In this document: piece after piece, positions 44,891 through 54,666 of the stretch | Layout: each line of letters starts with the position of its first letter | How positions within the stretch are numbered: position 1 is the first letter of the stretch | Origin: Thermococcus profundus | Lineage (GTDB): Archaea; Methanobacteriota_B; Thermococci; Thermococcales; Thermococcaceae | Reading direction: 5' to 3' | DNA: 64,000 nucleotides | Assembly (NCBI RefSeq): GCF_002214585.1 | Contig: NZ_CP014862.1 | Location: 1,798,001 to 1,862,000 of the forward strand | Made by a program: the position numbers and the translations under genes | Notes under the pieces: model-generated | Seen by the model: only the letters and a program-made list of their open reading frames with translations | Told to the model about the DNA's origin: nothing | Databases searched by the model: none

Positions 44891-46765
44891 TCAAGGGGCA
44901 GAGACAGCTTGGCATGCCTGCGTGCTGGGGCTGACTCCAAAAGCCTCGGGGTGAAGGAACTCGGCCATCTCCTTTATGGCAACGACTATCCTTGGGCTGG
45001 GCCTCTGGTAGGCGTTTGAATCGGTGGCGGTGTAGACCCTTCCTGATTTCACGGCCTCCGTGGATGCAAAGGGCCCACTGCAGAGCTCGGTGGCATTGAT
45101 GCCAGCGGTTGGGAGGACGACGATCACATCCGGATCCCTGGCGATCACCTGCTCTTCGCTCACCTTCACCCAGCCGTTCGTGTCGTTGAAGACGTTAACT
45201 CCTCCGGCGAGGGTTATGACGCTGTCCATGAAAGTACCCTTACCCGCTGTCCAGTAGCCCTGGTAGTAGCTGAGGATGAAGAAGACCTTGGGCTTGGTGA
45301 GGTTGGAAACCTTCGATGAAACGTACTCTATCTCACCCTTCATGTCCCCGATGACGAGCCTGGCTCCCTCCTCCCTGTTGGTGATCTTCCCGAGAAGTTC
45401 TATCTGCCTGTATATCCCGTCAACGCTTTTAGGTGCAACGATAACGACGGGGGCGATTTCCTCAAGCTTGTCCAGGATCGAGAGGGAGTAATCGTCCGCG
45501 ATTATGAGGTCCGGCTTGAGGCTCGCTATGATCTCAAGGTTGGCGTACTTGCCGTATCCACCAACCTTCGTTATGTTCTTCACGGGAGCCGGCCAGTCGG
45601 CCCACTGGGTAACACCGACGAGCTTGTCCCCAGCACCTATGTAGAACAGCGTCTCCGTTATGCTTGGCGCCAGCGAGACTATTCTCTGGGGTTCCTTCTC
45701 TATAGTGACCGTCCTGTTTTCAAAGTCCGTAATGGTCATAGGATACTTCTCGGCAAAGGCATCGGGGTGGAGAAGTCTGGCCAGTATCTCAAGGCCGTTG
45801 ACCAGCCTGGGGCTCGGATGAATGAGGTCGTTCTCGTTCTCTATCATGTATATCCTGCCGTCCCTAGCCGCTGTCGTTCCCGAGAACTCGTGGTAGGCGT
45901 CCTCTACGTCCATACCGCAGTGGGGCGTGAGGATGATAACCTGGGGATCCCTAACAAGGACCTGTTCCCTGCTGACGGTCGGCCAGCCGTTCGTGTCGTT
46001 GAAGATGTTAACGCCCCCGGCAAGGTGTATGAGCGTGCTTATGAAAGAGTCCCCACCAGCGGTCTGCAGGGGGTTGTTCCAGACCACGTAGAAAACCTTA
46101 ACCCTCTGTTCGGAGGCAACGGCAGAGCTTATCTCATCCAGCTGGGACTGGAAAGTCGAGACAGCTTCCTCCGCCTTATTCTGGGCATTGAAGACCTTGC
46201 CGAGGAGGATAAGATTGCCCTTTATGTCATCAACGGTATGGGCCCTGAGGACAACGACTGGGGCGATCTCCTCAAGCTTATCAAGGATGGCCTGCGAGTA
46301 GGTGTCCGCGATTATGAGGTCCGGCTTGAGACTCGCTATGATCTCAAGGTTGGCGTACTTACCGTAGCCGCCTATCCGAGTCACGTTGTTCACAGCCCGG
46401 GGGAAGTCGTCGTAGTCTGTAACGCCAACGACCCTGTCAAACAGACCCAGATAGTAGAGATCCCCAGTTATGAAAGGTGCTAGGGTGACGACCCTCCGGG
46501 GTTCTTTCTTGATTTCAACTGTCCGGTTGAGATAGTCGGTAACGTTCAGCGGATAATAAGGCCTTTCTGTGGCAGTGGTCGTTGTTGTAGTTACTGCAGT
46601 CGTGGTAGAGCTTGAAGAGGTAGTGGTGGTAGTTTCGGAGTTTGGTGTTGCGGTTTTAGCCGGGGTGGGGCTTGAAGTGGCCGAGCCGCCCCCACCGATA
46701 CAGCCGGCGGCAAAGACCGCGCCCAGGAGAAGGAAAACCAGCAGGAATATGGACGCTCTCCTCAT
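44891..46765 (-). CDS. Tandem BtuF-like substrate-binding lipoprotein
   Basis: 624 residues. A lipobox (FAAGC) follows the signal sequence, then a Ser/Thr-rich stalk and two full periplasmic-binding domains of the BtuF/FhuD type in tandem (about 95-350 and 365-610). Each has RTV(E/T)I(K/E)KEP, GGYGKYANLEIIASLKPDL, TNGW, and PSPR. The shared block is almost identical also at DNA level (45527 on and 46328 on), a recent internal duplication. Such proteins deliver cobalamin or siderophore-like ligands to an ABC importer, but no permease or ATPase lies beside it. GGTGGTGAAA precedes the ATG. Promoter and palindrome are listed separately. Confidence 0.88.
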   Translation of the reverse strand: MRRASIFLLVFLLLGAVFAAGCIGGGGSATSSPTPAKTATPNSETTTTTSSSSTTTAVTTTTTTATERPYYPLNVTDYLNRTVEIKKEPRRVVTLAPFITGDLYYLGLFDRVVGVTDYDDFPRAVNNVTRIGGYGKYANLEIIASLKPDLIIADTYSQAILDKLEEIAPVVVLRAHTVDDIKGNLILLGKVFNAQNKAEEAVSTFQSQLDEISSAVASEQRVKVFYVVWNNPLQTAGGDSFISTLIHLAGGVNIFNDTNGWPTVSREQVLVRDPQVIILTPHCGMDVEDAYHEFSGTTAARDGRIYMIENENDLIHPSPRLVNGLEILARLLHPDAFAEKYPMTITDFENRTVTIEKEPQRIVSLAPSITETLFYIGAGDKLVGVTQWADWPAPVKNITKVGGYGKYANLEIIASLKPDLIIADDYSLSILDKLEEIAPVVIVAPKSVDGIYRQIELLGKITNREEGARLVIGDMKGEIEYVSSKVSNLTKPKVFFILSYYQGYWTAGKGTFMDSVITLAGGVNVFNDTNGWVKVSEEQVIARDPDVIVVLPTAGINATELCSGPFASTEAVKSGRVYTATDSNAYQRPSPRIVVAIKEMAEFLHPEAFGVSPSTQACQAVSAP

Positions 46766-46810
46766 TTTCACCACCTGGATTATTTGTCCACTGGGAGAAC
46801 AGTGTACCAG

Positions 46811-46818
46811 TATATAAA
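46811..46818 (-). promoter_or_regulatory. Promoter of the BtuF-like gene
   Basis: TTTATATA on the minus strand, about 46 bases from the ATG at 46765. Confidence 0.6.
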
Positions 46819-46821
46819 CGT

Positions 46822-46838
46822 TTGGATAAACTATCCAA
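46822..46838. promoter_or_regulatory. Inverted repeat next to the BtuF-like promoter (operator candidate)
   Basis: TTGGATA-AAC-TATCCAA, perfect 7-base arms, directly upstream of the TATA box where it would overlap the BRE. A metal- or cofactor-responsive regulator is the natural guess, given the predicted substrate. Confidence 0.45.
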
Positions 46839-46941
46839 TAAAACCCGAAGAAGGAATCCACCGGAGTTCAGAGTATCCACGTGCCTAATACCGGACAACC
46901 AAGCAACCCAGAAGAGCTGTAGGACAAACAGAATACCAGGT

Positions 46942-47019
46942 TGGTGGGGCCGCCGAGATTTGAACTCGGGTCCCCGGCTCCCGAAGCCGGAAGGATAGGC
47001 CAAGCTACCCCACGGCCCC
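46942..47019 (-). tRNA. tRNA-Pro (CGG)
   Basis: 78 bases, minus strand, CCA encoded. Acceptor GGGGCCG/CGGCCCC, anticodon stem CCGGC/GCCGG around TTCGGGA, anticodon CGG reading CCG. No obvious TATA box upstream. Confidence 0.95.
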
Positions 47020-47373
47020 ATGCAAAGCAGAGCTAATGCTCAAATCGCCCAAGAGAGGGCGCTTAAGACTTCCACAGCGCTCAGCGCTGTGCAATACTCC
47101 CCTACTGCATTTCCCGCGTGATCACGCCCAACGGCATATGACCATCACCAACCCAACTTTAAAAACCTTATGGTTAAACAAAATAGTTCAACAGACACAA
47201 GAAGAGAAACTTCCCAGGTTGGGCCCATTGTTAAATGAAGTTACCCATTGATTAAATCCGCACGTTTGCTTTTTAGCAAGTCCTTCAAGATAAGAGTGTG
47301 TATTATCAGATTCAAAAAACTTAATATTTTCAAATCCCAATACAAAATAATTGGTTTCCCTGGAGGGTAAGTC
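47020..47373. other. Intergenic region between tRNA-Pro and the PEGA surface protein
   Basis: 354 bases, no gene seen. Contains two perfect palindromes, CACAGCGCT-C-AGCGCTGTG (47073-47091) and GCGTGATCACGC (47116-47127). AAAACTTAATATT near 47316-47329 is the likely promoter of the gene at 47374, whose ATG follows GGAGGGTAAGTC. Confidence 0.5.
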
Positions 47374-50300
47374 ATGAGCCGGAGAATATTCATCCTGCTG
47401 TTCCTTGTTACAATTCTATTTGGAAGCAATATCCCGCGTTTAGGGGTAGCTTCATCGGAAGAGGGCGTACGCTACGTTATTACAATTGACAACACCAGTG
47501 AAGTCATTACAGTCGAAGCGTACTTCTCAGGTGTTGATGACCCACAGCTAACCTTCACACTTCGAGCGGCAGACTACTTTGAAAGGAAAGGAGTGCCCTT
47601 AACCGTCACATTGCTGGAGACCGACGGTAATGTTTTGGAGGGCGAGAAGTATGGATGGACGGTACAACCAAACGGAAATTCTGTGTACTTGAAATACAAA
47701 ATCGAGGGGTATACCTTGGAGAGAATAGCCGGGGTTCCAGGGGATATCAAACATAGCGGAGTCAGTACCACAATGGCCATAATTAACATGGAGGCGATAC
47801 TCGCCGTCCCGTACGACAAAAGGAGCTACCAGCCCATAGATGAATACTTAAGAAAACCTGCCACTGTGGAGTTCAATATACCCGATAACTGGGAGATTTT
47901 TGCTCCCTTCCACGTGAGCAGTTCGAACGTGATCAGAGTGAACATGGTTTATGACATCCTGAGGTCCTTCATTGAAATGGGAGAAGTTTCGATTGAGTAC
48001 ACCGGAGAATTTTATGGAGTTAAAACAAATTATGTGCTCTTCAAACGCCCCAACCTCCCGAGAAACGCCCCCAATAGACCCGCTCAAATGCCGTATCTCT
48101 TTAGCGATATGGACAGGAGAAAAGAAGCGGAGAGGTTAATGCGGGATACTGCACACCACTTTCACGTGCTCTCTCAACTCCTTGATTACGTCCCCGCCGA
48201 AGAGATAACAATTACGCCAGCGGCCAGCGGTTGGATCTATGGAGGAGGTTGGTGGCAGATAGATGACGGATTTAGGCAGGATCAAATTGCCCATCATGTT
48301 GTTCACGAGTGGTGTCCCCCAGTAATTACAATATCACAGTCCCTCAATGGCGTGACATGGGTTTTCTGTGAGGGACCTGCCGTGTATTATGGGTTCAAAC
48401 TAGCATACAATTATACCCACGATAAGCGATTTTTGGGAAAATACTATGCGTTGTACCTTATGTACAAAAGAGGGATTCAAGAGAGGCTTAGTAGTGGGAA
48501 TGATCCCCTCTACCAGCCTACGTTAAGTTATGGGTATACCCCACTACTGCTCTGGTATTTTGATGAGGAGATTAGGAAGCAAACCAACAACCAGAGCAGT
48601 CTGGATACAGTATTTCGGTATCTAGTCCGCACTCCTTACAAGGACATAAACGTTGACGAGTTCATTACGGCCATCAAAGAGTCAACGGGAGTTGATTTTT
48701 TAGAATTCTATCACAACCATGCAATAGTTGATTTTAGCCTTCCGCTGGACGCCTACGCCGAGAAATACAGGGACGATTTCTCCTACCTACTGGACTTCCA
48801 GAGAAAAAACAATGAGGCCCCAGATATCCTGTATTATGCGCTCCTCGAAATGGAAGCAAAGTATGGAAACCCAGACTTGACGCCAATTCTGCCTCACTCT
48901 TATCTAAAAGGGGACTACCTGGTAACGGGCCCACGGTATCTCAGCTTCATAAGGGAGCTAGCAAACAATTACCCTTTAACTGAGTCCAAGTTCGTTGAGA
49001 TATTGAACAAGTACACGGAGGACAGATCCTCTGATTTCTTCGAGTTCTACACCAAATACGGCCCACGGCCGCCCAGTATAGAGTCGCTCAATCTGTGGAT
49101 TACCGGTGACTACAGCAGACTCGTCCGGAAAAGCGTGTACATTGACACTCTGATCAACAGGCTGGCCCAAGTAGTGCCAAAAGACTCCGAGTACTACAAT
49201 CTCCTCTCAACTGCAAATTCAAGTTATCTGAAGGGAATAGCGTTCCTCGACACCAATAAGTTCAACGAGGCGGAGGAAGAGTTTAACGAGAGTATCCGAG
49301 CCCTCGACGAGTTATACACCTTAGATTTGGACAACGATGGTGCCAGGGACGTTTCAGAGTTGTTCCTCGGGCTCAGCACAACCTCCCATGACTCTGATAG
49401 AGACGGAACTCCCGATAAGGACGAGGTTGCGGGGAAGTTCTCGGTGGATGGTGTTGGGGACGAGTGGGACAGTCATGGGGTAGCGAAAAGGCTTAGCGTA
49501 ACGTGGGGTTCCCGGGAGTACGTTGAGGACGCGAGGCTCTACAGGGACGGCGCTTACATCTACGGAAAAATTGAGCTTTCAAAACCCGTTTACGATATCG
49601 AACGGTATGCCATCGTATTCCGTCTGGACTTTGACGGTGACTGGGGCACGTTTGATGATACGGTGTTCTTTCCATTGTTTACGGAGTTCTCCTTCTGGGG
49701 GACTGAATTCAATTATGGGGGGCCATACTACACTTGGGGGTGCATGAACGAGTACGAGGTTATCCACAATAACACGATCGAGTTCAAGATCCCAGTAAAA
49801 ACCGTCGAGGAGTACTACGACTATTTCTCATCATACATCCCCAACGTATCCTCTAGCATCCCTGCATCTATTGTGTTTGTCAAATTGGACGCCTATCTGA
49901 ATACCGATTGGGGCAAAACCGCTGGTATGGATTTCAATTTAGAACTGCATCCAGCAACTCTTTCAATAAATTCTGACCCATCCGGAGCCGAAGTTTACGT
50001 TGATGGAGCTTACGGAGGAGCAACACCGTTAACCCTAACCCTGGATCCGGGAACTTATCAGATAAAACTCTCCAAAGAGGATTACGAAGACTACACGACC
50101 ACAGTAACACTTGAGCCGGGCGAGAACAGGACTCTCTCGGTGAATTTAACACCGGCATTTGGCTACCTAACGGTTTACTCCAGCCCACCCGGAGCCGATG
50201 TTTATGTTGACGGGGCATTCGTTGGAGCAACACCGTTAGAGGATTATAAACTCTCAACAGGGCAACACGAGTTAAAGCTCGTTAAGCAGGGTTATGCTGA

Positions 50301-51450
50301 TTACATTAAAACAATAACAATCAATCCCGGCCAGACTACGGTAATAAACGCGGAACTGAGTGCAAACCCTGCAACACTAACAATAACTTCAAACCCTCCT
50401 GGAGCTAAAGTTTACATTAACGGAACCTACCTGGGGGTAACACCGCTAACTCTAACTCTTGACCCTGGGACTTATCAGATAAAACTCTCCAAAGAGGATT
50501 ACAGGGAGTACACGATCACAGTAACACTTGGCCCGGGGAAGAATAGGACTATTAACACTGACCTCCAGCCCCTGTTTGGTTATCTTACCATTACTTCATC
50601 CCCACCAAACGCGGGAGTTTACGTTAATGGTTCCTACGTAGGCAAAACCCCCTTAACGGGCTACAAGCTTCCGACGGGGGAACACACAATCAACGTCAGA
50701 AAAGACGGCTATTATGACTACTTAACCACTGTAACCATTGAAGCGGGCAGTACGACAGCCATCAACGTGACTCTGACGCCCAGACCAGTGACATTTGCAA
50801 TTAATTCTGACCCATCTGGAGCTAAAGTTTACGTTAACGGAACTTACAAAGGCGCAACACCCTTAAACATTACCCTCAATCCCGGAACTTACAGGGTTGA
50901 ACTCTCCACGGAAGACTATGAAGATTATATCATCACAATAACCCTTAACCCAGGAGAAAATAAGACAATCTCTCCAAAGCTATCCCCTCTTTTCGGTTAC
51001 CTGTCAATACCTTCGCCTGAAGGGGCGAAAGTTTACGTGGATGGTTCTCCCATTGGCACGACTCCGATTACGGGCTACAAGATCTCGAAGGGTGAACACG
51101 AGTTAAAAATCGTCAAGGAGGGTTATGAAGAATACTCTGCGAACATTACGATAACCGCCGGAAAAACACTCTCTTTGACCCCCAGGCTGAAATCAATATC
51201 CACAACAACCACAACATCCAAACCGAGCTCTACAACCACTAGAACTACTAAAACTCCAGCCCACACTTCAACTGCTACTGGACGAACCACTACTACTCCT
51301 CAAACAGCCCCATCTGAGACAAGTAGCGTGCCCATGACCAGCTCTAGCTCAGAATCAGCGGGTACTAAGTCCAGTGGCTCCATCTGCGGCCCAGGACTCT
51401 TCTTAGGTGGGGCAATACTGGCCTCAATGCTAAGAAAAAGGGAGAAGTAA
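47374..51450 (+). CDS. CGP-CTERM surface protein: pseudo-peptidase, CBM9-like domain, six PEGA repeats
   Basis: 1358 residues with a signal sequence. The first 480 residues contain an M1/M61-like gluzincin fold: HHVVHEWCPP where active enzymes have HExxH, and EGPAVYYGF matching the downstream glutamate block. The second zinc histidine is missing, so it is probably inactive. A helical region and calcium-loop segments (DLDNDGARDVSE, DSDRDGTPDKDE) follow, then a CBM9-like domain (about 685-855), six PEGA repeats (about 860-1268), a Ser/Thr stalk and the C-terminal CGPGLFLGGAIL...RKREK tripartite CGP-CTERM anchor. It is exported and cell-wall or membrane anchored. Its last PEGA repeat closely matches that of the kinase at 11604. 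Confidence 0.83.
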   Translation: MSRRIFILLFLVTILFGSNIPRLGVASSEEGVRYVITIDNTSEVITVEAYFSGVDDPQLTFTLRAADYFERKGVPLTVTLLETDGNVLEGEKYGWTVQPNGNSVYLKYKIEGYTLERIAGVPGDIKHSGVSTTMAIINMEAILAVPYDKRSYQPIDEYLRKPATVEFNIPDNWEIFAPFHVSSSNVIRVNMVYDILRSFIEMGEVSIEYTGEFYGVKTNYVLFKRPNLPRNAPNRPAQMPYLFSDMDRRKEAERLMRDTAHHFHVLSQLLDYVPAEEITITPAASGWIYGGGWWQIDDGFRQDQIAHHVVHEWCPPVITISQSLNGVTWVFCEGPAVYYGFKLAYNYTHDKRFLGKYYALYLMYKRGIQERLSSGNDPLYQPTLSYGYTPLLLWYFDEEIRKQTNNQSSLDTVFRYLVRTPYKDINVDEFITAIKESTGVDFLEFYHNHAIVDFSLPLDAYAEKYRDDFSYLLDFQRKNNEAPDILYYALLEMEAKYGNPDLTPILPHSYLKGDYLVTGPRYLSFIRELANNYPLTESKFVEILNKYTEDRSSDFFEFYTKYGPRPPSIESLNLWITGDYSRLVRKSVYIDTLINRLAQVVPKDSEYYNLLSTANSSYLKGIAFLDTNKFNEAEEEFNESIRALDELYTLDLDNDGARDVSELFLGLSTTSHDSDRDGTPDKDEVAGKFSVDGVGDEWDSHGVAKRLSVTWGSREYVEDARLYRDGAYIYGKIELSKPVYDIERYAIVFRLDFDGDWGTFDDTVFFPLFTEFSFWGTEFNYGGPYYTWGCMNEYEVIHNNTIEFKIPVKTVEEYYDYFSSYIPNVSSSIPASIVFVKLDAYLNTDWGKTAGMDFNLELHPATLSINSDPSGAEVYVDGAYGGATPLTLTLDPGTYQIKLSKEDYEDYTTTVTLEPGENRTLSVNLTPAFGYLTVYSSPPGADVYVDGAFVGATPLEDYKLSTGQHELKLVKQGYADYIKTITINPGQTTVINAELSANPATLTITSNPPGAKVYINGTYLGVTPLTLTLDPGTYQIKLSKEDYREYTITVTLGPGKNRTINTDLQPLFGYLTITSSPPNAGVYVNGSYVGKTPLTGYKLPTGEHTINVRKDGYYDYLTTVTIEAGSTTAINVTLTPRPVTFAINSDPSGAKVYVNGTYKGATPLNITLNPGTYRVELSTEDYEDYIITITLNPGENKTISPKLSPLFGYLSIPSPEGAKVYVDGSPIGTTPITGYKISKGEHELKIVKEGYEEYSANITITAGKTLSLTPRLKSISTTTTTSKPSSTTTRTTKTPAHTSTATGRTTTTPQTAPSETSSVPMTSSSSESAGTKSSGSICGPGLFLGGAILASMLRKREK

Positions 51451-51524
51451 TTTTCTTCCTTATTTTCATTCCACCAGTCGGGCTTTTCCAACCGAGTCAT
51501 TGAAAAAAAAGAAAAACAAACGGT

Positions 51525-54194
51525 TCACTTTCTTAGCTTCCTCATAAGGAGCGGGGGAAGCGATAAGAGTATGAGCACTCCAGGGCCACAGACGCCTCTC
51601 CTTTCCGAACTCGAAGTCGTTTGAACCGATTCTAGAGTCACATTTACCGTTTGAGTCTCGCCCGGCTTAATAGCTACTGCCTGCATGAAATCCCGATGCC
51701 CAGCTTTCTTCACCTTAACCGTGTGCTCCCCGGCTGGCAGTTTGTAGCCTTCCAAAGGAGTTTCCCCAACCTTCACGTTATCAACGTACACTTCAGCCCC
51801 CTCCACGTTGCAATAAACTCTCAAGAAGCCAAAGAGCGGAGTAAGAGTGACGTTGAGGGTTGTACTCTCCCCGGGGTTAAGTGCCACCGTTTGAGTCAGG
51901 GCCTCATACTCGTCCTTTGCAATCTTGACTTCATACGTACCCGGGAACAAACTCAACTTCAACGGAGTTACCCCCTGGTATTCATTGTTAACGTATACTA
52001 CTGCCATCTCTGGAGTGGCTGTTATTGAGAGAGTTACGGGAAGCGGCTCGAGCTTGAGGTCAAGGCTCCTTGATTCCCCCGGGTTTAGAGTTAGTGCCTC
52101 CTGAACTCCCTTGTACCCGTCTTTTTCAAGCCTCAACTCGTGGATTCCGTGAGTCAAGTTCAGTGTTAGTGGGGTTGCCCCTTTGTAAGAACCATCAATA
52201 TACACCGAGGTTCCCGAGGGTTCTGAGAGTATTGTCAACGTGGCCGGTTTGGGTGTCAGGGTCACATTAATGGTTGGTGCACTTCCAGGTGTAATGGTGA
52301 TCGTGGTTGAGTAGCTCCAGTAGCCTTCTTTGGAGAGGTCTATCCGATAAGTCCCAGGGTTGAGAGACAGAGATAACGGGGTTGTTCCCCTGTGAGTCCC
52401 GTTAACGTAAACTTTAGCTTCAGATGGGTCAGAATTAATTGCAAATGTCACTGGTTTGGCTCTTAGTTCTGCCTTTATCACTGCAGTTTGAAGGGGCTTG
52501 ATTGTCACTATTTTAATGTAGTCAGCGTAACCTTGCTTAGAGAGCTTTATATGATAAGTCCCAGGGTAAATGGTCAGGTTTAGAGGTGTTGTTCCAATAT
52601 AAGTTCCATTAATATGAACCTTAGCCCCTGATAGGTCAGAGGTTATTGAAAGAGTTGCAGGTTTTGGTGTTAGCTGAGCTATTATTGTCGCTGTCTTCAA
52701 TGGGGCAAGAGTTACTGTTCTTGTGTAGTTCTCATACTTTTCCTCAGAGAGCATTATCTGATAAGTTCCCGGTGTCAACGTGAGATTCAATGGAGTTACT
52801 CCTTGATAGGTTTCATTAACGTAAACTTCAGCTCCCTGGGGAAAAGATGTAACCTGAAGATAACTCTCGTCCCAGTATTGTACCTGGACTTGCGCGTTTG
52901 AATCGACGATTTGCGCGTTTGAGTCTGTAATTTGTGCGTCTGTTGTTTCAACGTTAGGCGTCGGTGTCGTTATTTGGGCAGTGGTTGTCCGGGGTTCAGC
53001 GTTTGTATCCCTGCAAAAGTCACAACCGGGCAACTCCCCACTGAGAGGCAACCGGAGAACCCAGACATCATGGTTGCTACCGTAGCTATGAGTAGAGCCA
53101 GATGTAATAATGTCCCCATTCGGGGCTAAAGAAACCCCATAAGCCTCCTCCCAGTCCCATCCCCCATAGTTTTTTTGCCATTTTATATTGCCCATCTCAT
53201 CAAGATCGAGAACCCAAACATCCATACTACTGGCCTCGAAGCTTCCAGTTCCACCCGCGATCACGATATCCCCATTGTCAGCTAAGGCAACCGCACGAGC
53301 CTCTTCGCCACCCCAAGCTCCATAGGATTTTTGCCACTTTATATTTCCGTCCTCATCAAGCCTAAGAACCCAAACATCTGAGTAACCAGCGCTAAAACTT
53401 TCAGTGTAGCCTGCAACGATAATGTCTTCGTTGGGAGCTAAAGCAACTGCATAAGCTCTCTCCCAGCCGTCTCCACCTAAAGTCTTTTCCCATTTTACAT
53501 TACCATTTTCGTCAAGCCTTAAAACCCAGATATCACCCTTGTAGGAACCTGCAACAATAATATCTCCGTTTAATGCAACAACAATTGCATTAGCAACACA
53601 GCTTTCTCTTTCGTTATAAGCCCTCTGCCATTTTATGTTACCACTCCCATCGAGCCTAAGAACCCAAGAATCGACTTTGCCCGTGCTAAAGCTGTAAGTG
53701 TATCCAGCAACAATAATGTCACCATTGTCAGCGATAGCAACCGCGTAAGCACCATCTCTTTCGTTTCCCCCATAAGTTTTTTGCCACTTAACATTACCCT
53801 TCTCGTCAAGCCTGAGAACCCAAACATCAACATCACCAGCGCCAAAGCTTATAGTGTGCCCTATTATGACAATGTCCCCATTAGGGGCTATAGCAACCAT
53901 ATAAGCCTCATCTCTTTCATTCCCTCCGTAAGTTTTCTGCCACTTTATATTTCCATCTTCATCAAGCCTAAGAACCCAAGCATCAACGTTGCTTATACCA
54001 AAGCTGTAAGTCCAACCAGCAAGAACAATATCCCCATTGTCAGCCAAAGCAACCGCGCGAGCTCCATCTTGATTGCTTCCCCCGTAGCTCTTCACCCAGT
54101 GGTGGGTGCTTTCAGCGGCAACTTCTGTTTGGGATGATACAAGAGAACCCATCAAAAACGTAGCCAATATCAAGATAATAACTTTCTTGCGCAT
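51525..54194 (-). CDS. CGP-CTERM surface protein: beta-propeller plus six PEGA repeats
   Basis: 889 residues. Signal sequence (KVIILILATFLMGSLV), then about seven or eight propeller blades of the form SYGGxxxDGAxAVA, NGDIVxAG, WVLRLDxxGNIKWQK (about 30-390), a linker with repeated SNAQI units, six PEGA repeats (about 450-855), a short linker and a CGP-CTERM anchor (VCGPGVLILLSL...RKLRK). Start ATG at 54192-54194 after GGGGGAG. The propeller is closely related to the gene at 54667. There is no cytoplasmic domain, unlike the kinase/phosphatase PEGA proteins. Surface adhesion or sensing is likely; ligand unknown. Confidence 0.83.
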   Translation of the reverse strand: MRKKVIILILATFLMGSLVSSQTEVAAESTHHWVKSYGGSNQDGARAVALADNGDIVLAGWTYSFGISNVDAWVLRLDEDGNIKWQKTYGGNERDEAYMVAIAPNGDIVIIGHTISFGAGDVDVWVLRLDEKGNVKWQKTYGGNERDGAYAVAIADNGDIIVAGYTYSFSTGKVDSWVLRLDGSGNIKWQRAYNERESCVANAIVVALNGDIIVAGSYKGDIWVLRLDENGNVKWEKTLGGDGWERAYAVALAPNEDIIVAGYTESFSAGYSDVWVLRLDEDGNIKWQKSYGAWGGEEARAVALADNGDIVIAGGTGSFEASSMDVWVLDLDEMGNIKWQKNYGGWDWEEAYGVSLAPNGDIITSGSTHSYGSNHDVWVLRLPLSGELPGCDFCRDTNAEPRTTTAQITTPTPNVETTDAQITDSNAQIVDSNAQVQVQYWDESYLQVTSFPQGAEVYVNETYQGVTPLNLTLTPGTYQIMLSEEKYENYTRTVTLAPLKTATIIAQLTPKPATLSITSDLSGAKVHINGTYIGTTPLNLTIYPGTYHIKLSKQGYADYIKIVTIKPLQTAVIKAELRAKPVTFAINSDPSEAKVYVNGTHRGTTPLSLSLNPGTYRIDLSKEGYWSYSTTITITPGSAPTINVTLTPKPATLTILSEPSGTSVYIDGSYKGATPLTLNLTHGIHELRLEKDGYKGVQEALTLNPGESRSLDLKLEPLPVTLSITATPEMAVVYVNNEYQGVTPLKLSLFPGTYEVKIAKDEYEALTQTVALNPGESTTLNVTLTPLFGFLRVYCNVEGAEVYVDNVKVGETPLEGYKLPAGEHTVKVKKAGHRDFMQAVAIKPGETQTVNVTLESVQTTSSSERRGVCGPGVLILLSLPPLLMRKLRK

Positions 54195-54666
54195 TTTCTC
54201 TCCCCCTTCACACAGCAAAATCCACGAAGAAGCTTTTTCAGCTCCTCTCCGCTTTTTTCCATCTGCCCCTTCCTAAGAAACGTTAGGGTGACCATTGCCA
54301 AAAGCAAATTCCGCTGGATCAATAAGAGGCCTGCTCTCACCCTAAACGCCCTACTAGCTCAATCTGTAACTATCACCACTTCATTCCTTTTATAGATTCC
54401 TATTCAAGGGATCTATCGCCGATTCGAGACTAACAACTTTCGAAGGCCACCTATGAACTGGATACCACCATGACCATAATTCAGGATCATAGCAACCATT
54501 TTGCTCTCCATGAGCCGCACAAAGATGCACTATAATTAATGCATTCATAACCGGCCATTTTTAAAATTACAAAATCCTTATAACAACCTATGTACTATAA
54601 CTTTAGGAATCCAACAAGAACTTCAAATAATAAATAGTGGACTCCAAAAAGTTAGGAGGTAGCGCC
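54195..54666. other. Divergent intergenic region between two propeller surface-protein genes
   Basis: 472 bases, no gene. On the minus strand TCTATAAAAG (54387-54396) is a good TATA box for the gene ending at 51525, which would then have a leader of about 170 bases. TCCTTATAAC near 54575-54584 is the best candidate for the + strand gene at 54667. Confidence 0.45.

Noticed and set aside
48290-48330. Active zinc aminopeptidase in the surface protein at 47374
   Set aside because: The motif reads HEWCP; the second zinc-binding histidine is absent, so activity is not claimed.
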